Part shown: positions 22,214 through 32,197 of the stretch, piece after piece
How the letters are laid out: every line of letters starts with the position of its first letter
Position numbering within the stretch: the first letter of the stretch is position 1
NCBI GenBank assembly: GCA_021432605.1
Contig: MU271146.1
Location: 496,001-560,000, forward strand
Direction: 5' to 3'
DNA from: Coniochaeta sp. PMI_546
Lineage: Eukaryota; Ascomycota; Sordariomycetes; Coniochaetales; Coniochaetaceae
Length of the DNA: 64,000 nucleotides
Position numbers and translations under genes: made by a program
Notes under the pieces: generated by a model
The model's database searches: none
What the model saw: the letters and a program-made list of their open reading frames with translations, nothing else
Told to the model about the DNA's origin: nothing

Positions 22214-22341
22214 CATGGAACAACATAGATTAGTCGTCGATATGCCACTCGATTGACACTGACGAGGAAACAAGACTTGGAAAATGTACATACAGGCAGA
22301 AAACATAAATAACGCCACAAATATAGTACTCTAGCCCACGG

Positions 22342-23626
22342 CTACGGGCCAAAAGACACCGACCTCCCCACTCCCTTGCCGGCATCCTCACCGCCCCAGA
22401 CAGTAGCATTCATAGCATCCACCACCTCCCTGACCAGGCTAGCACTCCACCTCGGCCCATCCCCAAAACACCTCCCCTTATTAACCAGCGTCTTGATCAG
22501 GGCCGCGGGCTCCCCGAACCCGGCCCCGGTGTTGACCACCCTGCTCCGCACATAGGCCTCGATATCGAGCGGGGCCCACCAGGTGGCGATGTCCACGTCC
22601 TCGTGGCGCAGTATGCAGGCGTGCAGCCTGATCCAGGCCTCCGGGTCGCGGGCCGCGGGGTGCTCGGCCGGCACCCAGCCCTGGCGCCTGAAGAGCATCC
22701 TGCCGTGCAGGAGGTCGTGGAGCTGGCCCAGGGAGGTGTACTGCAGCACCGAGGCGAAGACGTTCTGGGCGTCTTCCGAGGGGTGGGAGGGGACTACCTG
22801 CAGGTGGATGTTGGAGATGGTCGCGCAGACGCCCGGGGCCGGGGAGGGAAGGCGGATGGCGGCGCGGACGGCGTGGTAGGCGTAGGAGAGGGCGGACCAG
22901 AAGAGGATGCCTGAGAAGGTCTGGGTGCCGGATCCGAGGTAGGGGGCTATGTCTGGGGGCGGGTTGGTCATTTTGGAGGCGCGGCTGGAGGCGGGGGTGA
23001 AGAGGAGGCCGTAGGTTAGGCGGGGGGAGATTGGGGGTTGGGAGGGGAGGGGAGGGGCCTGCTGGAGGAGGGCGTGCGTGGGGGCCGGGGAGGGTTGCCA
23101 GTCTATCACTTCTTCTACGCTGGTGTCGTCTGACGAATGAGACTCGGACAAGAAGTGGTGGTGGTGAGGCCCGGTGATGATGGATGGGTCGAGGGTGCGG
23201 GTGTCGGAGTGCGCTGTGGATGATCCTGATGGTCCGGCAGGTCGAGAATGGTGGACCTCATTGTCGGAGGTGTGATCGCCTGTGCTGGGGACAGAGTCGT
23301 CGACATGAAGGTCCACTTTTGCGACCTGACGTGCGTGCTGGATGGCAGCTTGCAGGGCCGGGTCACTCATGGCACTGGGGTTGGACGCGGCAGCCCCGGT
23401 TATTCGTTCGATGGCATCCTTCAACTCCTGGTTCTCGTCGGTTAGGGCGCGTATGGTGTCAATCTGCCGTTGGCGAAAGGCACGTTGAGCCAGGCGGCCC
23501 CGCTCCCGGCGTTGCTGTAGCGGATGGTGTTAGCCATCTTGCTTGGTTCCATTTTTCAGGGGCCGGTGCTGCATCAGTCATTACCGCCAGGTCAGTGTTG
23601 AGGCTCTCATCTGGCCTCCCAGTCAT
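22342..23626 (-). CDS. bZIP transcription factor
   Basis: Exons 23626-23585 and 23514-22342 give 404 aa. The first exon encodes only 14 residues (MTGRPDESLNTDLA). The 70-nt intron has GTAATG, GCTAAC and GCTACAG. Exon 2 opens at once with the basic region RRERGRLAQRAFRQRQ and a short zipper (IDTIRALTDENQELKDAI), so the DNA-binding domain is at the extreme N terminus. A Ser/Pro/His-rich middle and a conserved-looking C-terminal part (LFWSALSYAYHAVRAAIR, and a segment with GRMLFRRQGWVP) follow. The canonical basic-region Asn is Gly here (RGRLAQ instead of NRAAQ). The regulated genes are unknown; the adjacent glucanase is convergent and need not be a target. Confidence 0.85.
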
Positions 23627-25375
23627 TGTGACAGGATTTCGGGACCGAATGTCCACCTTTTATCACTGATATTGACGCGGGGAAATATGTTTAGATGGAG
23701 GAGGTACTGTTGGACGCTGTGAGAGTTAAGAGATATAAACAATCGGTCGACCTGCTCTCAGTCGTCACTCTTGATATGCCCTTTCCCAGTGTATACACGG
23801 TATTGATGTTACATAAGTACAGTACATTCACCTTCGTGGTAGTAACATATTATGTGAGAATGGATTGGGAGCCATCCATGATGCCATTATCCTCTTTTGT
23901 CACTCAAGTGCTTCCTTTTAAGACCGAAACGCCGTCCTAATGTCCCTTATAAGGTCACCATCGTCCATGTATGACGCAGTAGGACCGAGGCTTCTACGAT
24001 AGCAGTTGCTTACGCTTTCTAAGCTACAGAAAGAGCAGACTTAGCCTACTATAGTATGGCGCCCTGTACGTGAGAATAGTACCGAGTACGTGAGCATAGT
24101 AAGTGGTTCGCCGGCGGTGAATAGGAGTGATTAGTATTCAAGCGCTGAGTCAGCCGCTGCAATGACTAACCGAGCGCTGGTCCAATCACCTTTTTAGGCT
24201 CGTTTCTTTTCAGCGCCTTCCTCCATTGCCTCGGTCAGTTGCCCTAAACCATGCCGCAAGCTGCAAAGAGTGAGCACTTATCCATACCTTGATGATGATT
24301 AATCGCTCCATGCTCGTCTTCATCAAGACATCGAGAAGCCGAGATAGTACTCCGTTTCCCTGGCGGTGGAAGTTCAACATACCGCGTCTTTCGGTGCTCA
24401 GGAACCTCTCCTGGAAAGCCGGGATCTTTTACTCAAAACAACCAGTCCACCCGGCTATGCGCGGTCTTTAGCACGGAATACGACCAGTTCGAAATAATAC
24501 GCGTCGAAACGATTTGTTTTGAGCTTCACTGATGAAAGAAAAACATGTTCCTGTCGATCACTGGGCTAGGAACGGGTGATCTGTTGGAGCTGCCATGTTT
24601 CTTTGGCGGGCAAGTGTCCACTCCTGCCACTTCCGCCGACCATGTGCGCCGGAAGACGCCCCATCCGAACGAAACCATCTGCAAAATCGTGCTCCGGTTC
24701 GAGTGACCAAGAATTCAACCCAGTCAATCACCGCAGGAACTGGACTAAGCTTAAACTGACTCAGATGACCGGGTCCAAGTAGGCCGACCGCTGTCTGCTA
24801 TTGGGATTGCTGCAGCTTTCTCCTCATTTCCTGCTTGTCGGAAACGATCCTCCCGCGCTTCTATCGCGACGAGAACACCGCATCTGACCATGTACCGGGC
24901 GCTCTTCATCTTGTTCTAGTGTTCTTCTGTCGAGCTTCTTCTCCGCGGCGCGGAATAGGACAGTGCCGCACCAATACTGCGGCAGCTTGGCGCTGTACCT
25001 CTTCAGTTCTGACCCAATGGTCCCGAAACACCTGCCAGCTACTGTGGTGACAGAACTCGCTACAGCCAAATCCGAAACAATGGACCACCCGGCAAGCTTC
25101 ACTCCCGTTTCTCCACCCTTGCCAGTTTGGGACGACTAGATGTTCCAGATTCAAGTCTTGCCTTCATAGCAGCGGGCGGAAAACAACATGAATGAAATAT
25201 CAGACGCGCCCAGCGCGCATTTCACCGCTGTCGCAATACGCCTTCCTCTTTATGTACCCTAGCACTTTGCTCCCCATAAGGGTCCACGCTATCTGTTCTA
25301 GATCCCACCACACTCCTTTCCATCGTTTGACACGTGAGGCTGCTAGGAATATTCCTTGTCTTGTTGAATGTCGCC
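23627..25375. other. divergent intergenic region with a 20-bp direct repeat
   Basis: About 1.75 kb between the bZIP gene (-) and the membrane protein gene (+). It contains a two-copy direct repeat at 24066-24101 (listed separately). Several small frames show no family resemblance. Confidence 0.5.
24066..24101. repeat. two-copy direct repeat, period 20
   Basis: GTACGTGAGAATAGTA and GTACGTGAGCATAGTA, one mismatch in 16 bases, spaced 20 bases apart. The TACGTGA core resembles bZIP-type (ACGT core) binding sites and lies about 440 bases upstream of the bZIP gene start; autoregulation is a guess. Confidence 0.55.
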
Positions 25376-26498
25376 ATGCCATTCAAGATGCTCCGTTCGC
25401 CTCTGTCCTCTACCATTCCCGTAGAGGTCAGGAGTCGAAGCGACTCGTGGTCCAGTCGCGCGTCCTGGTCCAAGATCAAGATGCCTCTGCCTATATCTCT
25501 GCTCCATATTTCCATCCTGGTTGTACTGGTAGCCTGCTCAGCACTCCTGCACACAAGCCGGCCCGCTGTTACTTCAGATCAGATATGCACCAGCCGAGAT
25601 CTTGCGAACCCAATCGCCTCGATGTTCCCGAACAACGCCACGGGGGTCCTCAATGCCACACTGGCCATCATCCCGATTCCCCTGGAGACTGCAAGACGTC
25701 TCATACCTCTCCATTACGGCATACTCGAGAGTGCATACCGTTCCATCCTACCGGACTTCCCCGAGGGCATGTACCCGGTCCTTCTTCAGGCAGCTCATGA
25801 CCATGATGTTCAACTGAAAGCCTTCGGCATCACGCTAGAAGATTTCTCGGTAAGAATGCCAGATCAGGAGCATAAAATAACTTCCTCGAGGTACTGACGT
25901 TTGATAGCGTATCGGTCTCGAATTTCCCTTCGTGGACCTCTTGGGCGACGGATACTCCTCATTCCGATGGGCACCAGCACAGCTTATAACTGCGGACCAT
26001 GAGATTGCGATGCAGGGCTCCATGGCCTACGGGACGAAAGTCTCTCCCGCCGAGTTTGAGCCGTTATGCGACGCATATCAGAGCCTTCCTGGCGAAGCGA
26101 CCTACTTCAAGGCCAGAAGCATGGGTGAATACGCCGAAGTTGAAGTCGCCAAGCTGTCAAGATCGGCGACGAGCCCGTACTCGATCGAGATGTTCAAGAA
26201 CATCACCAACCAGCCGACTTTCGCCAACGGAAGTACGTGCGACAACATGGTCCGGCTCTTTGACTCGAGCATGTCGAGGGGTGTTTACGAGCCTGTCTTC
26301 GTGAAAGGGCGTGTCAGTGCAAATATTGGCCCCCTGGAAGAGGCTGTGGAATGGTCGGACGTGTACGGGGTTCAGATTGCGACGCCGTTCATCGAGAACA
26401 ACTATCTCGATTGTTGGACGATGCAAGGATATACGGGCAAGGGAGGGCCGGGAGACTCATCTATATCTACCAACTCTAATACTAATCATGATCTATGA
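25376..26498 (+). CDS. membrane-anchored protein, acetoacetate decarboxylase-like fold (tentative)
   Basis: Exons 25376-25849 and 25908-26498 give 354 aa; the 58-nt intron has GTAAGA, TACTGAC and GATAG. After a basic N-terminal segment, one hydrophobic helix (PISLLHISILVVLVACSALL, about residues 38-58) predicts a signal anchor. The rest reads as a soluble domain: IPIPLETARRLIPLHYG, LPDFPEGMYPVLLQAAHDHDV, FPFVDLLGDGYSSFRWAP, and a C-terminal IATPFIENNYLDCW. The first motif and the layout resemble fungal proteins assigned to the acetoacetate decarboxylase beta-barrel group; I cannot see a certain catalytic lysine and do not claim that activity. N-glycosylation sequons (NAT, NIT, NGS) fit a lumenal or secreted domain. 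Confidence 0.75.
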
Positions 26499-28594
26499 AC
26501 ATCCAATCTGCGACATATGCATCCTGAAGGGCGTAAACGCCGTGTGCTCTGGTTATTGGTCTGTCTTACAGGCTGACATATCCGTCTATTTTGTAACTCA
26601 ACAAGTGAAAGCTTGCGGAAGGTATAATCGCGTTCTTACAGAAAATGTCCTCCGATCTCGTACTCATTTTGCGATATCGAAGGAGTCATTAGACCGACCG
26701 CTTGGCTCAAGCTATGAACCGCGGGCCTGATCAGCCGCCGAGGCTTCAACCGTACTCTCGCGATGACAAGTATCGCACTTGTTTGAGGTAGTCTTCGCGT
26801 TTCTGGAGAGGATATCTCCAGACGATGGGTCCTGAAGCACCCATTGAGGGGCTACTCATCCATGCGTGAGCTCATCGAGTGAAAGGCGGTCGTGCGGCTA
26901 CAGAGACGTGTCCGGCACCGCTTGAATCAACTTGATGCAATGATGGTGCCGCCGATGTCAAAGTGCTACACGTGCTCCATCGAGGAAATCACAACAGGAT
27001 AGGGGAGAAACAGAAGAATAGAGGCAATAATGCGGACAACGCGGAGTTGAGAGGTGATGCTGATAGAGTCTCACACCGTGTCTAGTAGCTGGCATCCACA
27101 TGACGTGGACAGTCACGCAGCGGCCATACTCGATCAGAGGTCATCTTCTCGAGCGTCTTTGATATTAGTAGCAGCTACCTAAAATGATTATGGGTCAATC
27201 ATGCCAATATGCTGCATCGTTCAAGGAGTACTTGATTGTTGTACTGACTATTGCTCGTAATTTGAAGTCGCCATCGCCGTACATTGTGGTGTGCTAGAGG
27301 GCCGGTAGCACACTCTTGTGAAGTATTAATGCTCTTAAGTCGAGGAAGATCATGGCGTGGCTGTTGCATGTATGGTAATGTTGTCATAAGTTCACTGTTC
27401 GCTCTTAAAGTAGCCGTTCTTCGCCAGGTGAAGTGAAGGTTAGGTGCTAAGATGACAGACTGGTCCCAGACGCCACCCTACTTTAAGAAGTCAAATAACG
27501 TCCTGTATTTCCAACACGCACCCATATCCCAGTGGGGTCGAGAGAGCGGCTATCTCAGCCGGTGGGAGAGCGTGGGGCGGTGAAGGGCCTGGGTTCGATT
27601 CGGACCCGGGTCTAGAGCTTTTGTATTTGTGATTTGGACCTTTTTTTCTTCTTTTCTTTTGATTTTTTTATAATGAATCTAGAGATTTAATCCATTGAAT
27701 TCATGTCATGTGTTAACATCCGTCTAAGCATCTCGGCCTGGTCTGAGAGTGGTGCAAGTTTTATACTTTCAGGAGATTCAAGTGACAAAAAGGTTAGGCG
27801 TGCGTAAGGTGTAGGGAGAGATGTGTTGTCCACTCCCTATACCTGTGACGAATGATCAAGTCACGGCCCGCTGTTGCCCGCTCACATTGTATCAACGCGA
27901 GATCTCTTCATAAGAATAACTTGTGCTATGGGCATGTTCTCTCGTCTAGGGCTAACTAAGCTGTAGCGGTTATTTACACCATGACAGACTGGCTAGGAGG
28001 AAATCTTCTCTCAAAAGACCCTTTACATCCTTATAGAGTCTCTTCGTTACGTAGCGTGTAAAGTCAGTGGACAGAATCTGGTAGATCAGATCCTGCCCCT
28101 ATAATTACCTTCAGATTCGGAGCTTGACCTAGTTATAGATCTTATTATTTCAACGAGATATTATGTTTCATCCTTCAGCCTGTTTATTATCTTTAAAGTG
28201 GGCTGACATGTAAGAGTAAAAAAAGACGTTATTTATGCTGTTAAGATATAATGAGTGTCTGCCAAAAGGGTAAGAGTCTCTAGGAGATACGTCTTCGGCT
28301 TGCAAATGTTTGTCTTGGGCGCCGTTCGAATGTTAATTAACGAACTTATCATGATTACTTAACTAGAGCAAGCTCACATACGTCTATCATGAAAATTACA
28401 CCATCTTGAAACTTAACCCGGCCCTCTAGAATCAATTTCAGGATGTAAACGGTGACGTGGAACAAAGTGCTGGGTATTGCAGATGCACGAGTATGACTCA
28501 AGGCGACAGCCACCTGCCCCCTAATCCTAAGCACCGAGTCATGACTGCCTGTCGAGCTCAAAACCTTTGCTTCACGCCCCAGCGAACATCCACC
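26499..28594. other. AT-rich, gene-poor block
   Basis: About 2.1 kb with no supported gene and few open frames beyond 60 codons. Base composition is visibly more AT-rich than the flanks, above all 27620-28360, with many TA steps and T runs. It holds a tRNA-like segment (27546-27612) and ends at a true tRNA-Gln. It looks like decayed repeat sequence but no terminal repeats or coding remnants were identified. Confidence 0.5.
27546..27612 (+). other. tRNA-like segment (degenerate tRNA or SINE head)
   Basis: An A-box-like stretch TATCTCAGCCGG followed by GGGAGAGCG resembles a tRNA D arm, and 34 bases later GGTTCGATTCG resembles box B. CCTGGG and CCCGGG can pair around it, but the loop is 11 bases rather than 7, so the T arm is abnormal. 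A T-rich tract follows (27639-27670), as after a Pol III gene. It is not a valid tRNA. Confidence 0.35.
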
Positions 28595-28679
28595 GGTTGT
28601 ATGGTGTAGAGGTTAGCACTCCAGATTCTGACTCGATCAAGACCTTCTGGCGACCCCGGTTCGAGTCCGGGTACGACCT
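28595..28679 (+). tRNA. tRNA-Gln (anticodon CTG) with 13-nt intron
   Basis: The cloverleaf folds by eye. The acceptor GGTTGTA pairs with TACGACC (one G-T pair), and the D arm contains GTGTAGAGGTTAGCAC. The anticodon stem is CCAGA/TCTGG with loop TTCTGA+T giving anticodon CTG (28628-28630), and the T arm is CCCGG TTCGAGT CCGGG. A 13-nt intron (28632-28644) sits after position 37, the standard place. The mature length without CCA is 72. Discriminator base is T. A run of T (28690-28697) supplies the Pol III terminator. Confidence 0.93.
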
Positions 28680-28689
28680 ACAATTCGAT

Positions 28690-28697
28690 TTTCTTTT
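28690..28697 (+). terminator. Pol III terminator of tRNA-Gln
   Basis: An uninterrupted run of T about ten bases after the tRNA 3' end, within TTTTCTTTTTTT. Confidence 0.8.
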
Positions 28698-28888
28698 TTT
28701 GGCAGATTTGTCCACCTCATGGCTTTGCGTTCGGGTTGTCGAATTATTTAGATTGCCCTGAAGCTGCTGTAGAGAAATACATTTGTTACGTCTTCCTTGT
28801 TCTTGTAAAGAAACGCGGCGCCAGAGATGAAATCGCGTGAAAACATGCCCCAGTGGCGCTTTCCGAGTCCAATTTCACAGCACGTTTA

Positions 28889-31254
28889 CTACTTCTCATC
28901 CATCCCGTCGCGAAGAATCGCGACCTGTTTCTTCATCTCCACCCATAGGACGTACTTATCCAGGTCATCACCATCGTCATCACTATCAACATCTATGTCT
29001 TCATCGTCATCTGCTTCCACACCGACCCACTCGTCTTCACCAGCACTATCCCCCGGGCTGACAGCACGAGGAGCCGCCGAGTCCGACTCTCTTGCGATGG
29101 TCAACAAAGCTGCGACGAAAGCCTCCTGCATGTAGGCAAAGCTGAATTTGTCAGTGATGTCGGCAATCGCCTTGCACAGCTTGTCCGGGAACTCGATCTC
29201 GTCATTGTCCCCTAGCTTCTTCTGCCAGAAGTGACAGTATGCGATGCGCTGCTCCAGGTCTGGATCCGGGAAGTAGTACTTCCTGTCGAACCGCGACGGG
29301 CGTTTCTATGGCAAGCATGAGTTAGCGGGAGGCTGTCGGGACTGAACGAGAAGGAACTTACCGAGATACCAGGATCCAGCCGATCGAGATGGTTAGTACT
29401 GCCGACCATGAAGATGCCATCGTTATTCTTCAGTCCATCCACCTCGTTGAGGAAATAACTCCTCACACTATCCGACACAATGGTGTCCAGATCCTCAAAC
29501 ACCAGATAACAAGGCGCATACCGCCGGGCCTGCGCAAAGATCTGACGAACCGAGAACTCGGGCCCGGCCCACGACGCAAGAGTACGCACATACAGCGTCG
29601 GGATTTCTGGCGTCTGGCGATACAGCATGTTCATGGTCGCCTTGATGGAGATGGTCTTGCCGTTGCCCGGGGGGCCGTAGTAGATGATGCCCCGCTTCCA
29701 CGGCACCTTGAGGCCCGTGTACGTGTCCCGCGACCGGAAGAAGGAGAGGTGGTCCTCGATGACGGCCTTCTTCATACCCTCATCCAGAATGACGTTTTCC
29801 CACCTGGCGTCGCGCACGCTGGCGTAGAGCTCCTTGCTTTTCTGCCACGCGCCCTGGTCAAAGACGAGGATCTCCTCGTGCAGGTCGTCCGACCACTTGC
29901 CCGCTTGCATGATGAGGCGGTCCACGAGGTGTGGTTCGGACGAGAGGATGTAGTAGTTGCGGATCTGGGGGTAGTTGGAGTTCCCATCCCGGCCATCAAC
30001 GAAATAGACGATAAACTCGTGGCCGGACCAGCGGTAGATGTACTTGCTGAAGATTGGTAGCTCGCCCAGAGCTCCATTGCCACCGTCGAGACGCCTCGCT
30101 GGTGGGGCATAGAGTCTCCATGATAGGGTTGCGGGATCAGTGTCTGTGTCTGCCACAGGCGTTGCAGTGGCGTGTCCTGCCGCAGCGTAGGAGAGGAGTT
30201 GGCAGTTATATTCCGCAACCACGGTTAGCTCTAGCGAAGGGTACTGCGCCCTGAGAGCTCGGGCGATGACGGTGTCTGTTGAGACGCGCGTGGCGCTGCT
30301 GTGGTCGAGGAAGGCTGCTGCTGCGGATGGAGGATGTTTTGGCCGGGAAGCTGGAGCCTGTTGATAGACGGATGGAACTGTCTGCTGAAGAGTGTGCGCC
30401 TGCTGATGAATAGCTTGAGCATGCTGATGGACTGCTTGAGCTTGTTGATGGACAGCCTGAACCTGTTGGTGGACAGCTTGAGCCTGCTGAAGGACCGCTT
30501 GAGCTTGCTGAGGGGTCGCCTGAAGCTGTTCAGTGCCGTCTTGGGCAGCAGCCTGTTGGTCGATAGAGCGAGCTTGTGCAGAGACACGAGCACGAAGACG
30601 AGCACGGAGAACATCGCCCCGAGCAAGGTATTGCTGGCGGTAGATCTCTTGCTGAGCTCGGATCTGGGACTGCTCAGCGATAGGATGCCACTGATTACGG
30701 AGAGGGACAGCTCCAGAAGAGCTTGGACCGTGTTGATGGGTGTCTGAAAGCGTCTCAGAGTCACGACTGGCTTGAGCTTCATGTTGCTGATGAGTAACTC
30801 GAGCCTGCTGCTGTTGCGCGAGGCCTGGAGGAAAAGCTTGGCCCTGCTCATGTAACCCCGGCGGATGGTTAGCTCCAAGCTGCGTAGGGACAGTGTCGTC
30901 TTTGGCCCCAACTGACTGACGTCCGGCTTGAGCTTGGTCACGGTCACGGACAGCCTGTTGAACTTGAGCTTGCTGATTGGCAACTCGAGCCTCTATCGTA
31001 CGACGGCTGGCTTGGGCTTGGGCTTTGATTTGGCGAAGGCGGGCCTGGACTTTTGACTGCACCTCAGCTTGTCGACGACGACGTTCGGCTTCATTGTCAC
31101 TGAGAATTGGAGCTGATTGCTGCTCGTTGCGATCAAGGAAGGGGTCCTCCAGCTGGGGGCCATAAGTGTTGTTCCTGCTCCCAGAGTCTTGCGGAGGCTG
31201 TGGTTCAGCTCCGCTGGGTCCATAGCGCCTAGCGAAGTTGGATTGAGACGCCAT
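28889..31254 (-). CDS. BCS1-like AAA ATPase with Gln-rich heptad-repeat N terminus
   Basis: Exons 31254-29362 and 29305-28889 give 769 aa; the intron is 56 nt. Residues 1 to about 310 are Gln/Ala-rich and include a run of 7-residue QQAQAVH-type repeats, probably a coiled coil. A BCS1-like middle domain follows (FSKYIYRWSGHEF, EPHLVDRLIMQAG), then the AAA module: Walker A GPPGNGKT, Walker B YLVFEDLD, SRFDRKYYF with the arginine just after the splice, and VGSTNHLDRLDPGIS before it. The C terminus is acidic (DDDEDIDVDSDDDGDD). It belongs to the expanded fungal BCS1-like group, whose roles are mostly unknown; it lacks the N-terminal membrane segment of mitochondrial Bcs1, so it is probably not the Rieske-protein translocase. 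Confidence 0.9.
30398..30521 (-). repeat. 21-nt tandem repeat coding for heptads
   Basis: About five to six diverged copies of a 21-nt unit encode QQAQAVH, QQVQAVH, QHAQAIH and similar. A seven-residue period with Ala/Val at fixed places fits a coiled coil. Confidence 0.85.
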
Positions 31255-32197
31255 GGTGCAAGTGAGTTGCAGTCGATACTGGTAGGAAGACGGGAGTCAA
31301 TGGTTTGCAAAGTATCACAATAACTTTGCAGAAGAGGGAGTATGGAAGCACCGGCCACCGGGTTAAGTGGTTGCCTGGATAAAGTACTGTGTAAGGTAGC
31401 TGGGGGAAGGAACTATTCGGATTAGGAAGGGAGCTGCAGTGTGCAGCACTGTTGGCGCCTTCCATCCTCGTATTGGTACGTCCGTACAGGATGACGTTTC
31501 AAGGTTCAGCGGCTGGGCATGCAGGCGTTCCAAAGTGCGGGGGACTGTAAGCTGCGCCGCAGCAGTTGGGGAACTTTCAAACATGAAGGTACCTACCTGC
31601 CTTGAGGTAAGGTAAGTCAGGTCAAGAGGATGAGCCTTCACAACGTCCCTTTCCGTCGACATATGTCAAACTGAATCGTCCGAGAATTGAGAAAGGCACA
31701 AGCGAGTGCAATGTGAGTAAGACTGGCAATGTAGAAGATACAGTCAGGCAGGTCTGCTAGCATCAAGTAGTTGGTGGTACGGGAGACTAATGCCGCCGCT
31801 GCTTCATCATCTTCTTATTGATCAGTGTATCGTGCGGCTATCGTAGGCCAGGAGATGGTTGATTCAATTGCAGAGGTCCCAACGGATTGTGGCCTTGTTG
31901 AATGAGTTCCGGTCTGTTGTTACTCTGACTTCCATGGAATCCGATCTTTGTCTTCGTCATCAACAGTCCCGTTGTCAAAGTGTCGACGACAGTTGCCGTG
32001 CCGCAAAAGTAAGAGGAATGGCTTAGAGGGATCGGTTTCCTGTCTAGAAACTCTATGATACAAAATGCCCGAATTCCATGATGCCAGATATTGTACATAT
32101 ACAACGAAAAGTGGCCGAGTCACCTTTCATGTTGCGAGCCGCCGAGCTTAGCGCGCGCGCTTGGCTGCGTCCAGTTGTCGGACGGCCAATTTCGTCT
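31255..32197. other. intergenic region, no gene seen
   Basis: About 940 bases between the AAA gene and the OXA1 stop, both on the minus strand. It holds the AAA promoter and the OXA1 3' UTR. Small frames show no recognisable product. Confidence 0.5.

Noticed and set aside
29389-30060. 223-codon open frame on the + strand
   Set aside because: Antisense to the AAA module of the BCS1-like gene.
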